Shown: positions 1-8,351 of the stretch, in pieces
Layout: every line of letters begins with the position of its first letter
Numbering within the stretch: position 1 is the first letter of the stretch
NCBI RefSeq assembly: GCF_018070075.1
Contig: NZ_JAGPXE010000005.1
Span: 248,001-312,000 of the forward strand
Length of the DNA: 64,000 bases
Origin: Saccharopolyspora endophytica
GTDB taxonomy: Bacteria; Actinomycetota; Actinomycetes; Mycobacteriales; Pseudonocardiaceae
Direction of reading: 5' to 3'
Position numbers and translations under genes: made by a program
Notes under the pieces: model-generated
Databases searched by the model: none
Told to the model about the DNA's origin: nothing
The model's input: only the letters and a program-made list of their open reading frames with translations

Positions 1-646
1 CGGCGGCGGCGAAGCAGATGTTGCTGTGGGTCAGCACCACGCCCTTGAGCCGGTCGCTGTCCTCGCTCGGGTAGATGATGGCCGCCGGTGTGGCAGGGGT
101 GACCGGTGCGCTTTCCCGCTGCAGCAGACCGGGGTCCTCGCGCAGTCGTTGCGCACCGTGTCTTCGCAGGTCGTCCCAGGTTCGGAAGCGGCGGTCCGCG
201 CTGATCATCACGGCTTCGTCGAGCACCACGACGTGCTCGACCGTGCTGTCGTTGCGCAGCGCTTTCGCCCACCGCCGGAGCTGGTCGTTGCTCTCCAGCA
301 CCACCACTCGGGCGCGGCTGTGGGTGGCGATCCCGTGCACCTGGTCCTGGCTCAGCGCCGGGTGCAAGGTGCTGGGAACCGCGCCCAGGTGCGTCGCGGC
401 GACGTCTGCGAGCCAGTGCTCGGCCCGGTTGGACATCATCAGCAGGATCGTCTGGCCGCGCTGCAGACCGAGTTCGCTGAGCGCGGCGGCCAGCAGCTCG
501 ACCTCCTCGCCCGCCTGCTTCCAGGTGAGGGTCCGGTCGTTGTCGGTCAGCGCGGGCTGGTCCGGGAACTGCGCGGTGTTGCGGGAGAACAGTCGTGGGA
601 TCGTCGTTTCCAGTGCTGCCTCGGCCCAGTCGTCGCAGGTGCTCAT
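1..646 (-). CDS. AMP-dependent acyl-CoA synthetase-like protein, 3' end cut by window edge
   Basis: Only the N-terminal 215 residues are inside the window. The start is ATG at 646 behind a GGGGAG ribosome site. The sequence (begins MSTCDDWAEAALETT, later RGQTILLMMSNRAEHWLADV and HPALSQDQV) matches the N-terminal half of the ANL adenylation superfamily, which activates fatty acids as acyl-AMP and then acyl-CoA. Odd: where the family has Y-T-S-G-T-T-G-x-P-K-G, this protein has Y192-P-S-E-D-S-D-R-L-K201-G. The Tyr, Ser, Lys and following VVLTH are kept, but the GTTG phosphate loop is replaced by EDSD. It lies downstream of the MerR gene on the same strand. Family is clear; activity and substrate are uncertain. 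Confidence 0.8.
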   Translation of the reverse strand, partial: MSTCDDWAEAALETTIPRLFSRNTAQFPDQPALTDNDRTLTWKQAGEEVELLAAALSELGLQRGQTILLMMSNRAEHWLADVAATHLGAVPSTLHPALSQDQVHGIATHSRARVVVLESNDQLRRWAKALRNDSTVEHVVVLDEAVMISADRRFRTWDDLRRHGAQRLREDPGLLQRESAPVTPATPAAIIYPSEDSDRLKGVVLTHSNICFAAA

Positions 647-803
647 CGCAGCCGATCTCCCCTCGCCCCGAACAGCGGTTGCGATTGACGCGCGTTGAGG
701 CGATGAAACCTGATCAGGCCCGGTCGAAACCAGCGCCGAAAGCTGGAATCACGTTCCGACGAACCGGTTCACTTCACTGATTTTCCGGAAATAACGGGAG
801 GAA

Positions 804-1529
804 TCAGACGTGGTCGCGGATGACGTCGTTGACGGCGTGCTGAAAGCCGTTGACCAGCACCTGGATGGTCAGGGGCCGGAGCTGGTCGGTCACCACGCGC
901 ACCCGCTCGCGCTCGTCCTCCGGGCGTCCGTGCTCCATGTAGGGCCGCAGCACGTTCTCCGCGAACAGCTCCCGCAGCTCGGTGGCGATCTGCGCGGTGT
1001 GCCGCTCGACGATCCCCTTGGCCTGCACCAGCATCTCCAGCGGCAGCTCCAGGTCGAGGATCTGCAGGCCCACTCCCAGCATCGCCGGGCTGGGCAGCCG
1101 CAGCTTGTCGGAATCGTCGATGCGCTGCAGGATCCCCAGCTCCACCAGGTGCGCGACCAGATCGTCGTCCAGGTGGCGGCCTGCACGGCGGTCCAGCTCG
1201 TGGCGGTCGAGGTCTTCGGCGTGCTCGTCGGTCCACGGCGCGATCAGCGCGCGCTGCAGGGCGAGTTCCTCCGGTGAGGAGCCCTCGGGGATGCGCTGCA
1301 GGTGCCGCTCGATCGCGGACAGGGTGAACCCGAGGGTCTGCAGCTCGCGGATCAGATCCAGTCGCGCGAGGTGTTCAGCGCCGTAGAGTCCGAGACGGCC
1401 GCGCAGGCGGGGAGCCGGCAGCAGGCCGCGCGACGAGTAGAACCGGACCGTTCGCACGGTCACTCCGGCACGGGCGGCCAGTTCGTCGATGGTGAGCTCT
1501 TCGTCCGCAGTTCGGAGCATGCCGGTCAC
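804..1529 (-). CDS. MerR-family transcriptional regulator
   Basis: 241 aa. Residues about 12-80 form a MerR winged helix-turn-helix (TIDELAARAGVTVRTVRFY, then SRGLLPAPRLRGRLGLY and LGFTLSAIERHL). The C-terminal 150 residues are helical and Leu/Glu-rich without a Cys metal-binding motif, so an organic ligand such as an acyl-CoA is more likely than a metal. The start may be 1529 or the ATG at 1520. It is divergent from the racemase gene and upstream of the acyl-CoA synthetase-like gene on its own strand. A perfect 7-7-7 inverted repeat sits in the divergent promoter, as expected for autoregulation by a MerR dimer. The link to fatty-acid genes is inference from neighbours. Confidence 0.88.
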   Translation of the reverse strand: MTGMLRTADEELTIDELAARAGVTVRTVRFYSSRGLLPAPRLRGRLGLYGAEHLARLDLIRELQTLGFTLSAIERHLQRIPEGSSPEELALQRALIAPWTDEHAEDLDRHELDRRAGRHLDDDLVAHLVELGILQRIDDSDKLRLPSPAMLGVGLQILDLELPLEMLVQAKGIVERHTAQIATELRELFAENVLRPYMEHGRPEDERERVRVVTDQLRPLTIQVLVNGFQHAVNDVIRDHV

Positions 1530-1537
1530 GTTACTCC

Positions 1538-1568
1538 TTGACCGCTGTTACACCAACGATGTAACACT
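1538..1568 (+). promoter_or_regulatory. MerR-type promoter with inverted repeat in the spacer
   Basis: TTGACC at 1538-1543 is followed by TGTTACA (1546-1552), 7 bases, TGTAACA (1560-1566), with TAACAC/AACACT as the likely -10. A palindrome inside an 18-19 bp spacer is the classic MerR-activated layout. A second copy of the pattern lies before fadA (9834-9861). Confidence 0.6.
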
Positions 1569-1648
1569 GATTGCGTCATGATTCGCGTGTCGCGTGACAC
1601 AGCGTTGTCCGAGGCTCGGGCTTGGCGCGTCGTGGAGAGGATTCTGTC

Positions 1649-2779
1649 GTGACCGCAACGGGCGGCCCCTTGGCCGGAGTGAAAGTCGTCGAGCTCGCCG
1701 GCCTCGGCCCGGCACCCTTCTGCGCGATGCTGCTGGCCGACCTCGGCGCCGACGTCGTCCGCGTCGACCGACCCGGCGCCGGTGGTGCCGACGACCTGCT
1801 CAACCGGGGCAAGCGGTCTGTGCAGGTCGACCTCAAGCACGAACGAGGCCCGCAAGCGGTCCTCGCACTGGCCCAGGAAGCCGACGTGCTGCTGGAAGGT
1901 CTGCGGCCCGGCGTCACCGAACGGCTCGGAGTCGGCCCCGACCAGTGCTGGGAGCTCAACCCCCGGCTGGTCTACGGGCGCATGACCGGATGGGGACAGG
2001 AAGGACCGCTCGCCCACACCTCCGGCCACGACGTCGGCTACGTCTCGCTCACCGGAATGCTGCACCTCATCGGCCGCAAGGACGGCCCACCGCAGGTGCC
2101 GGCGAACCTGCTGGGCGACTTCGGCGGGGGAGCCATGTACCTGGCGGTCGGCGTGCTCGCCGCACTGCTGGAAGCCCGCGTGAGCGGACGCGGCCAAGTC
2201 GTCGATGCCGCGATCGTCGACGGAACCGCCCACCTCGGAACCATGCTGTGGGGCTTCTTCGGATCCGGCGGGTGGAGCACCGAACGCGGCACGAACCTGC
2301 TCGACACCGGCGCGCCCTACTACGACGTCTACGAAACCTCCGACGGCGGATACATGTCCGTCGGCGCACTGGAACCCAAGTTCTACGCCGAGCTGCTGGA
2401 CAAGCTCGAACTGACAGGAAAGGTCCCAGACCGCGACGACGCCACGACGTGGCCGGAACTGCGGGAGACCTTCGCCGAGAAGTTCAAGCAGCGCACGCGC
2501 CAGGAGTGGACCGAGATCTTCGACGGCTCCGACGCCTGCGTCGCCCCGGTGCTGTCCATGGCCGAAGCCGAGCAGCACCCGCACATGGCCGCCCGCGAAA
2601 CCCTGGTGCGCCGCGACGGACGCGTGCAGCCGGCACCCGCGCCCCGGTTCAGCCGCACCCCGAACCCCGCGCCCGGCGCCATCGCCGCCCCCGGCGCGCA
2701 CACCGAAGAGGTGCTGCGCGACTGGGGACTTCCCCAAGACCTGCTCGACTCGGGGGCAATGCACTCCGCTCCGCGATGA
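1649..2779 (+). CDS. mcr: Alpha-methylacyl-CoA racemase (CaiB/BaiF CoA-transferase family)
   Basis: 376 aa from GTG at 1649, which has GGAGAGG at 1634-1640; an upstream TTG at 1622 lacks such a site. These enzymes epimerise (2R)/(2S)-methylacyl-CoA so that branched chains can enter beta-oxidation. The three catalytic residues of the mycobacterial racemase align: His127 in GHDVGYVS, Asp157 in LLGDFGGG, Glu242 in GALEPKF. That favours racemase over a formyl- or carnitine-CoA transferase. Also visible are the N-terminal VVELAGLGPAPFCAMLLADL and RMTGWGQEGP. It is followed 110 bp later by an acyl-CoA dehydrogenase on the same strand and is probably co-transcribed with it under the MerR-type promoter. 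Confidence 0.88.
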   Translation: MTATGGPLAGVKVVELAGLGPAPFCAMLLADLGADVVRVDRPGAGGADDLLNRGKRSVQVDLKHERGPQAVLALAQEADVLLEGLRPGVTERLGVGPDQCWELNPRLVYGRMTGWGQEGPLAHTSGHDVGYVSLTGMLHLIGRKDGPPQVPANLLGDFGGGAMYLAVGVLAALLEARVSGRGQVVDAAIVDGTAHLGTMLWGFFGSGGWSTERGTNLLDTGAPYYDVYETSDGGYMSVGALEPKFYAELLDKLELTGKVPDRDDATTWPELRETFAEKFKQRTRQEWTEIFDGSDACVAPVLSMAEAEQHPHMAARETLVRRDGRVQPAPAPRFSRTPNPAPGAIAAPGAHTEEVLRDWGLPQDLLDSGAMHSAPR

Positions 2780-2835
2780 TCCGCGGCGCGGTCGACCGAC
2801 ACATCCGTTCCCGCACAGCGGCTTCGCGGGCCGGC

Positions 2836-2854
2836 GATGACAGGAAGGTTCCCT
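2836..2854 (-). repeat. Dispersed GGGAACCTTCC element, copy 1
   Basis: TGACAGGAAGGTTCCCTT in the racemase/dehydrogenase intergenic space. It matches the consensus GCATGGGAACCTTCCTGTCA read on the minus strand. Confidence 0.7.
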
Positions 2855-2888
2855 TCCACCCGCCGCCCGCCACCAACCGGAAGGAAGC

Positions 2889-4037
2889 GTGAAGATGCGC
2901 AGGGAGTTGTTCGAGGCCGAGCACGAGGCGTTCCGCGAAACGGCTCGGACCTTCATCAACAAGGAACTCGTCCCGCACATCGAGGAGTGGGAGGCCGCGG
3001 GGCAGGTCAGCCGGGAGTCCTGGCGCGCCGCCGGTGAGCAGGGCCTGCTCGGTTTCGCCGTCGACGACGAGTACGGGGGCGGCGGTGTCGACGACTTCCG
3101 GTTCAACGTCGTCTTCGACGAGGAACTCGTCGCCGCGGGTGTCTCCGGGTTCGGATCACCGCTGCACAACGACATCATCGCGCCCTACCTGATGAAGCTG
3201 GCCAACGACGAGCAGAAGCAGCGCTGGCTGCCCGGGTTCTGCTCCGGAGAGCTCATCTCCGCCATCGCCATGACCGAGCCCGGTGCCGGCAGCGACCTCC
3301 AGGGCATCCGCACCACCGCGGTCCGCGACGGCGACGACTACGTGATCAACGGGCAGAAGACCTTCATCAGCAACGGCATCATGGCCGACCTGGTGATCGT
3401 GGTGGCCCGGACCGACCCGGACGCGGGGCACCAGGGGATCAGCCTGCTCGTGGTCGAGCGCGACATGCCCGGCTTCGAACGCGGCCGCAACCTCGACAAG
3501 ATCGGCCAGAAGGCCCAGGACACCGCCGAGCTGTTCTTCAACGACGTGCGCGTGCCCGCCGGCAACCTCCTCGGCGAAGAAGGCCAGGGCTTCATCTACC
3601 TGATGCAGAACCTGCCGCAGGAACGGCTGTCGATCGGAGTGGCCTCGATCGCCTCGGCCGCCAAGATCCTGGAGATCACCAAGGACTACTGCCGTGATCG
3701 CACCGCCTTCGGCCGCCCGATCGGCAAGTTCCAGAACACCCGCTTCGAACTCGCCGAGATGGCCACCGAGGTCCAGATCGGGCAGGTCTTCGCGGACCGC
3801 TGCGTGCAGGAGCACGTGCGCGGTGAGCTCAGCATCGAGAACGCCGCCATGGCCAAGTGGTGGCTCAGCGAACTCAACAAGCGGGTCATCGACCGCTGCC
3901 TGCAGCTGCACGGCGGCTTCGGCTACATGACCGAGTACCCGGTCGCCAAGGCCTACCTGGACGCCCGGGTTCAGACCATCTACGGCGGCACGACCGAGAT
4001 CATGAAGGAGATCATCGGCCGATCCATGGGATTCTGA
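2889..4037 (+). CDS. Acyl-CoA dehydrogenase (long-chain type)
   Basis: 382 aa. FAD-dependent alpha,beta-dehydrogenation of acyl-CoA, the first step of beta-oxidation, passing electrons to ETF. Conserved blocks: AIAMTEPGAGSDLQGI and NGQKTFISNG in the middle domain, and LHGGFGYMTEYPVAKAYLDA and IYGGTTEIMKEIIGRSMGF at the C-terminus. The medium-chain catalytic Glu of the YEGT motif is Gly here (YGGT). As in long-chain and isovaleryl-CoA dehydrogenases, the base is probably Glu245 in LPQERLSIG. GTG at 2889 or ATG at 2895 could be the start; the GGAAGGAAG ribosome site fits the ATG slightly better. It follows the racemase, so branched or long acyl-CoAs are plausible substrates (inference). Confidence 0.92.
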   Translation: MKMRRELFEAEHEAFRETARTFINKELVPHIEEWEAAGQVSRESWRAAGEQGLLGFAVDDEYGGGGVDDFRFNVVFDEELVAAGVSGFGSPLHNDIIAPYLMKLANDEQKQRWLPGFCSGELISAIAMTEPGAGSDLQGIRTTAVRDGDDYVINGQKTFISNGIMADLVIVVARTDPDAGHQGISLLVVERDMPGFERGRNLDKIGQKAQDTAELFFNDVRVPAGNLLGEEGQGFIYLMQNLPQERLSIGVASIASAAKILEITKDYCRDRTAFGRPIGKFQNTRFELAEMATEVQIGQVFADRCVQEHVRGELSIENAAMAKWWLSELNKRVIDRCLQLHGGFGYMTEYPVAKAYLDARVQTIYGGTTEIMKEIIGRSMGF

Positions 4038-4047
4038 CGGCGTCGTC

Positions 4048-4072
4048 GGGAACCGGCGCCCCGCCGGTTCCC
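4048..4072 (+). terminator. Hairpin after acyl-CoA dehydrogenase
   Basis: GGGAACCGGC at 4048-4057 pairs perfectly with GCCGGTTCCC at 4063-4072 over a 5-base loop. There is no T-run, so it is a weak or non-canonical terminator. The next gene starts 27 bp later. Confidence 0.5.
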
Positions 4073-4098
4073 GCATCCCGCCGTGAAGGAGGCGAGCC

Positions 4099-5250
4099 GT
4101 GGACTGGATCGTCGCCCCCGACCCCGATGGTCGCGCGCTGCGCGACGTACTGCCGTCGATGCTGGCCGCGATGGGCATCGACCGCTACACCGACACCATC
4201 GGCATCCCGCCCTGCCGCAACGCCCTGGTGCTGCTGATCGACGGGCTCGGGCACGAGCTGCTGCGAGCGCACGAATCCGATGCGCCGTTCCTGGCGAGCC
4301 TGCAGCACTCGCCGCCGCTGACAGCGGGGTTCCCCACCACCACCGTCACCAGCATCACCTCGCTGGCCACCGGACGGTGCGCCGGTGAACACGGACTCGT
4401 CGGCTACACCTTCGCCGAACCCGGCGGTGGCCTGCTGCATCCGCTGAGCTGGACCGCGCGCAGCGCGCCCGACGGCGAGCGGGCCAGCCTGATGGAGAAG
4501 TGGCCCCCGGAGCAGGTGCAGCCCAACACGACCGTGCTGGAACGAGCCGTGGCCGCCGGTGTCGACGTCCGCACCGCGGTGCCCCCGCACTTCGAGGGGT
4601 CTGGCCTGACCAGGGCCTCGTTGCGCGGCGGGCGGTTCCGCGGTGTGCGCGAGTTGGGAGACCTCGCCGCAGAGCTCCTCGACGCGGCCGACAGCCCCGG
4701 ACCCACCCTCTGCTACGGCTACCACGGTGGCGTTGACCTGCTCGGACATATCCACGGACCCGGGTCGATCCAGTGGCGCATGCAGCTTCGGCAGATCGAC
4801 GCGTTCGTGCAGATGGTCGCCGAACAGCTACCGCCCGGCGCGGTGCTCGGCGTCGTGGCGGACCACGGGATGGTCGACCTCGACCCGGCAGCGGCGATCG
4901 ACGCCGACAACGACCCCGCGCTGCTGGAGGGCGTCCGCTTGCTCGGAGGCGAGGTGCGCGTCCGCCACGTCTACACCCACCCCGGCGCGCGGGACGACGT
5001 GCTGGCCGCGTGGCGGGACACCATCGGCGAACGCGGTGCGGTGATCACCGGGGAACAGGCCATCGACGAGGGCTACTTCGGTCCGGTGTCGGCGGCGGTG
5101 AGCCCGCGCATCGGTGACGTGCTGGCGATCCTGCGCACGACCGGGGTGGTCCGCTCGGTGGTCGAGCCCGGCGAGTCGAAGCTGCGCGGCCACCACGGTT
5201 CCCTGACAGCAGCGGAACAGCTGGTGCCGATGCTGGTGGCAGAAGGCTGA
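4099..5250 (+). CDS. Alkaline-phosphatase-superfamily phosphodiesterase / nucleotide pyrophosphatase
   Basis: 383 aa from GTG at 4099 behind GAAGGAGGCG. Metal and nucleophile motifs of the type I phosphodiesterase/nucleotide pyrophosphatase family are in order: LVLLIDGLGHELL near residue 45, GFPTTTVTSITSLATG near 76 (the Thr/Ser nucleophile region), GYHGGVDLLGHIHG near 210, VVADHGMVDLD near 252, and the closing LRGHHGSLT near 365. There is no signal peptide, so it is probably cytoplasmic. The family hydrolyses phosphodiester or pyrophosphate bonds with two zinc ions. The substrate is unknown, and the neighbouring catabolic genes do not define it. Confidence 0.82.
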   Translation: MDWIVAPDPDGRALRDVLPSMLAAMGIDRYTDTIGIPPCRNALVLLIDGLGHELLRAHESDAPFLASLQHSPPLTAGFPTTTVTSITSLATGRCAGEHGLVGYTFAEPGGGLLHPLSWTARSAPDGERASLMEKWPPEQVQPNTTVLERAVAAGVDVRTAVPPHFEGSGLTRASLRGGRFRGVRELGDLAAELLDAADSPGPTLCYGYHGGVDLLGHIHGPGSIQWRMQLRQIDAFVQMVAEQLPPGAVLGVVADHGMVDLDPAAAIDADNDPALLEGVRLLGGEVRVRHVYTHPGARDDVLAAWRDTIGERGAVITGEQAIDEGYFGPVSAAVSPRIGDVLAILRTTGVVRSVVEPGESKLRGHHGSLTAAEQLVPMLVAEG

Positions 5251-5349
5251 GCACCCGCGGCCGGTGGTCGGTGGTCGGTGAGCAGCGGCCCGCCCAGTCG
5301 CCGAACCTGGCCTTTGACGACCTGGTGGCCCCTCGAGGTCGGAGTCCGT

Positions 5350-5378
5350 GGTGAGGGGGTGGGAACCTTCCGCTCACC
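5350..5378 (+). repeat. Dispersed GGGAACCTTCC element, copy 2
   Basis: GGGAACCTTCC is flanked by GGTGAG (5350-5355) and CTCACC (5373-5378), so the whole element is an imperfect palindrome. Confidence 0.7.
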
Positions 5379-5415
5379 GCAGCCACTTGGCAGGGCTTAG
5401 GGCGATCGGGTGGTG

Positions 5416-5436
5416 CTGGGGGACCCTTTCGCTCAC
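5416..5436 (+). repeat. Dispersed element, degenerate copy 3
   Basis: GCTGGGGGACCCTTTCGCTCA keeps the layout of copy 2, but the core is changed to GGGGACCCTTTC. Confidence 0.45.
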
Positions 5437-5526
5437 TGCTCCACCGCGGCCTCGACCTGCGGAGATCGTCTTTGACGTGCATATTCGTGCACACTCGAGG
5501 AGACAGGAAGCCGTCTTGTCCACCTC

Positions 5527-5555
5527 TTGTATCTATGTTGTGAGCAACCTAGGAT
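5527..5555 (+). promoter_or_regulatory. Promoter of glcDEF
   Basis: TTGTAT (5527-5532), a 17-bp spacer and TAGGAT (5550-5555) fit a housekeeping sigma promoter about 55 bp before glcD. The spacer contains GTTG-TGAG-CAAC, a small inverted repeat that could be an operator; the regulator is unknown. Confidence 0.5.
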
Positions 5556-5610
5556 TTCCTTTCACGGAACCGTTTTTCTGCTAGGCGGAAGTTTCCCGGG
5601 AGGCTGAACG

Positions 5611-7113
5611 ATGCAGTCGGCCAGTGTCGAAACCGAGCGAGCGGCGGGAAGCCCAGCCGCGCTGGACACCGCGATACGGGAATTCCGCGCGGTGCTGCCG
5701 GACGCAGCGGTCATCACCGACCCGCAGCGACTGCGGACCTACGAGTGCGACGGGCTCGCCAGCCACCGAGTCGTGCCGGCGGTGGTCGTGCTCCCCGAGA
5801 CCGCCGAGCAGGTCCGGGACATCGTGCGCACCTGCGCCGCTCACGAGATCCCCTTCGTCGCGCGAGGTTCTGGAACGGGCCTGTCGGGTGGCGCGCTCCC
5901 GCACTCCTCCGGAGTTCTGGTGGTCACCTCCAGGATGCGCCGCATCGTGGAGATCGACATCGCCAACGAGCGGGCCGTCGTCGAACCCGGCGTCATCAAC
6001 CTCGACGTCACCAAAGCCGCTGCGCCGCAGGGCTACTACTTCGCCCCCGACCCCTCGAGCCAGCAGGTCTGCTCGGTCGGCGGCAACGTGGCCGAGAACT
6101 CCGGGGGCGCGCACTGCCTGAAGTACAGCTTCACCGTCAATCACATCCTCGGCATCGAGGTGGTCACCCCTGACGGCGAGCTCGTCGAACTCGGCTCCGA
6201 TGCGCGAGACGCTCCCGGATACGACCTCATGGGGGCCTTCGTCGGCAGCGAGGGGACCCTCGGCATCGTCACCAAGATCACCGTGCGCCTACTGCGCAAA
6301 CCGGAAGTGGTGCAGACGCTGCTCGCCGGTTTCCCGTCCACGGACGAGGCGGGCGCGGCGGTGTCGGCGATCATCGCCGACGGCGTGACCCCGGCCGCCA
6401 TCGAGATGATGGACGCCCTGGCCATCGAGGCCGCGGAACAAGCCGTGCAGTGCGGATACCCCGACGGGGCCGGTGCCGTGCTCGTCGTCGAGCTGGACGG
6501 GCCGGCCGCCGAGGTCGAGCACACCTTCGCCGAGGTCGAACGGCACTGCCGCGCGCACGGCGCCTTCGAGATCCGGGTCGCCGCCGATGACGCGGAACGG
6601 GCGATGATCTGGAAGGGCCGAAAATCGGCCTTCGCCGCAGTGGGCCGCATCAGCCCCGACTACATCGTTCAGGACGGCGTCATCCCGCGCACCGCGCTGC
6701 CCGAGGTGCTGGGACGCATCTCCCGCCTGTCCAGGGAATCCGGCGTGCGCGTGGCCAACGTCTTCCACGCCGGTGACGGGAACCTTCACCCCCTGGTGCT
6801 CTTCGACGACGCCGAACCCGGTGCGGGTGAACGCGCCGAGGCCGTCTCCGGCGCGATCCTCGACCTGTGCATCGAGCACGGAGGTTCCATCACAGGCGAG
6901 CACGGAGTCGGTGCGGACAAGGTCAGGTACATGGGCCGCATGTTCACCGCCGACGACCTCGACACCATGCAGCGAGTCCGCTGCGCGTTCGACCCGGTCG
7001 GGATCTGCAACCCGGGCAAGGTCTTCCCCACACCGAGGCTGTGCGGAGAAGTGCCGGGACGGAGACAAGGCGTGCACCCCCTGACCGAAGCGGGATTGGC
7101 GGACCAGTTCTGA
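5611..7113 (+). CDS. glcD: Glycolate dehydrogenase, FAD subunit GlcD
   Basis: 500 aa. FAD-linked oxidase that converts glycolate, or a related 2-hydroxyacid such as D-lactate, to the 2-oxoacid. The N-terminal FAD-binding-4 domain shows VARGSGTGLSGGALP near residue 88, ENSGGAHCLKYSFTVNHILG near 160 and VGSEGTLGIVTKITVRLL near 211. The C-terminal oxidase domain shows VFHAGDGNLHPLVLFD near 385 and GGSITGEHGVGADKVRYMG near 427. The length is normal for GlcD. It overlaps the next gene (TGATG at 7111-7115), so D, E and F are translationally coupled. The exact substrate cannot be read from sequence. Confidence 0.93.
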   Translation: MQSASVETERAAGSPAALDTAIREFRAVLPDAAVITDPQRLRTYECDGLASHRVVPAVVVLPETAEQVRDIVRTCAAHEIPFVARGSGTGLSGGALPHSSGVLVVTSRMRRIVEIDIANERAVVEPGVINLDVTKAAAPQGYYFAPDPSSQQVCSVGGNVAENSGGAHCLKYSFTVNHILGIEVVTPDGELVELGSDARDAPGYDLMGAFVGSEGTLGIVTKITVRLLRKPEVVQTLLAGFPSTDEAGAAVSAIIADGVTPAAIEMMDALAIEAAEQAVQCGYPDGAGAVLVVELDGPAAEVEHTFAEVERHCRAHGAFEIRVAADDAERAMIWKGRKSAFAAVGRISPDYIVQDGVIPRTALPEVLGRISRLSRESGVRVANVFHAGDGNLHPLVLFDDAEPGAGERAEAVSGAILDLCIEHGGSITGEHGVGADKVRYMGRMFTADDLDTMQRVRCAFDPVGICNPGKVFPTPRLCGEVPGRRQGVHPLTEAGLADQF

Positions 7114-8351
7114 TGCGCACGAAGACCACCGACGCCGCTCACGACGCACTGGCGGCCGCGCTCGGCGCCGACAACGTGCGCCCGGCCGCGGACGACGCCC
7201 AGGGAATCGGTCACCAGCTGGTGGCCGCGGTGAAGGGAACCGAACAAGCAGCAGCGGCGATGAAGGTCGCCGCCGAACACGAACTGCGCGTCGTCCCCAA
7301 GGGATCGGGCAGCAAGCTCGACTGGGGCGCCCCGCCCCGGGACGTCGACCTGCTGCTGGACGTCTCGCCGGCCAACGAGATCGTCGAGCACGCCGCAGGC
7401 GACCTGGTCGTGCACGCGCTGGCGGGCACACCGATCGCCGACATCAACCGCGTCGTGCGCGAAGGCGGTCAACAACTCGCCATCGACCAGCCCCTCGCCA
7501 CCGCCACGGTGGGCGGGGTCATCGCCACCGCGACCTCCGGACCGTGCAGGCACCTCTTCGGCGGCGTGCGCGACCTGCTGATCGGCATCACCGTGGTGCT
7601 CGCCGACGGCACCGTCACCACAGCGGGCGGGAAGGTCGTCAAGAACGTCGCCGGCTACGACCTCTGCAAGCTCTACACCGGCTCGTTCGGAACGCTCGGC
7701 GTGATCACCGAAGCCGTGTTCCGGCTGCACCCCGTGGCCGCCGAACACCGGTGGATCACCGTCTCCGCCGACGATCCCGCCGCGGCCGCTGAAGCCGCCG
7801 ACACCATCCGCCACTCGCAGGCCATGCCCACCGCCATCGAGATCGACCGACCTGTCGGTGGTGCGCTCGCGGTCTGCGGGCAGTTGGAAGGACGCCCTTC
7901 TGCCACGCACGATCGCGCGCTGGAACTGGCGGCCGCGGTCGGCGGTGAGGTCATCGACCAGCCGCCGCAGTGGTGGGGGCAGCACCCCTTCGACGCCGAC
8001 GGCACCGGGCTGCGCGTCGGCGCCGAGCCCGCTGACATGCGCGCCCTGCTGACCGTCATCGAGGAGAGCTCCGGTGACCTGCCGATGTCCGTGCGCGGTG
8101 CGATCGGGCTCGGCGTGCTGCACGTGGGCCTGCCGGCGGGAGCGGACCCGGCGGCGATCGCCCGGCTGACCGCGCAACTGCGAGACCGCGCCGACTACGC
8201 GGTGCTCGAACGCGCTCCGCGCGAGGTCCTGGAGGTCGTGGACCCGTGGGGTCCCATCGCCTCCGGACCGCTCACGCTGATGCGCCGCACCAAGGACCAG
8301 TTCGATCCGCAACACCGGCTCGCCCCCGGCCGGTTCGTGGGAGGAATCTGA
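7113..8351 (+). CDS. glcE: Glycolate dehydrogenase, FAD-binding subunit GlcE
   Basis: 412 aa from ATG at 7113, inside the stop of glcD. This is the second FAD-binding-4 protein of the membrane-associated complex: VVPKGSGSKLDWGAP near residue 60, DQPLATATVGGVIATATSGP near 123, and a PFLAAT-like GKVVKNVAGYDLCKLYTGSFG near 172. Unlike GlcD it lacks the C-terminal oxidase domain and ends with TLMRRTKDQFDPQHRLAPGR, typical of GlcE. Its stop overlaps the glcF start. Confidence 0.92.
   Translation: MRTKTTDAAHDALAAALGADNVRPAADDAQGIGHQLVAAVKGTEQAAAAMKVAAEHELRVVPKGSGSKLDWGAPPRDVDLLLDVSPANEIVEHAAGDLVVHALAGTPIADINRVVREGGQQLAIDQPLATATVGGVIATATSGPCRHLFGGVRDLLIGITVVLADGTVTTAGGKVVKNVAGYDLCKLYTGSFGTLGVITEAVFRLHPVAAEHRWITVSADDPAAAAEAADTIRHSQAMPTAIEIDRPVGGALAVCGQLEGRPSATHDRALELAAAVGGEVIDQPPQWWGQHPFDADGTGLRVGAEPADMRALLTVIEESSGDLPMSVRGAIGLGVLHVGLPAGADPAAIARLTAQLRDRADYAVLERAPREVLEVVDPWGPIASGPLTLMRRTKDQFDPQHRLAPGRFVGGI

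Larger units (their letters stand above)
5251..5610. other. 360-bp intergenic region before glcD
   Basis: No gene is seen. It starts with a short direct repeat (GGTCGGT twice), carries two copies of the dispersed element (5350-5378, 5416-5436), then becomes less GC-rich and holds the glcD promoter. Confidence 0.6.

Noticed and set aside
1587..1600. GTGTC-GCGT-GACAC palindrome before the racemase start
   Set aside because: Only 5-bp arms, downstream of the likely transcription start and not repeated elsewhere; the 21-bp MerR-type palindrome explains the region better.
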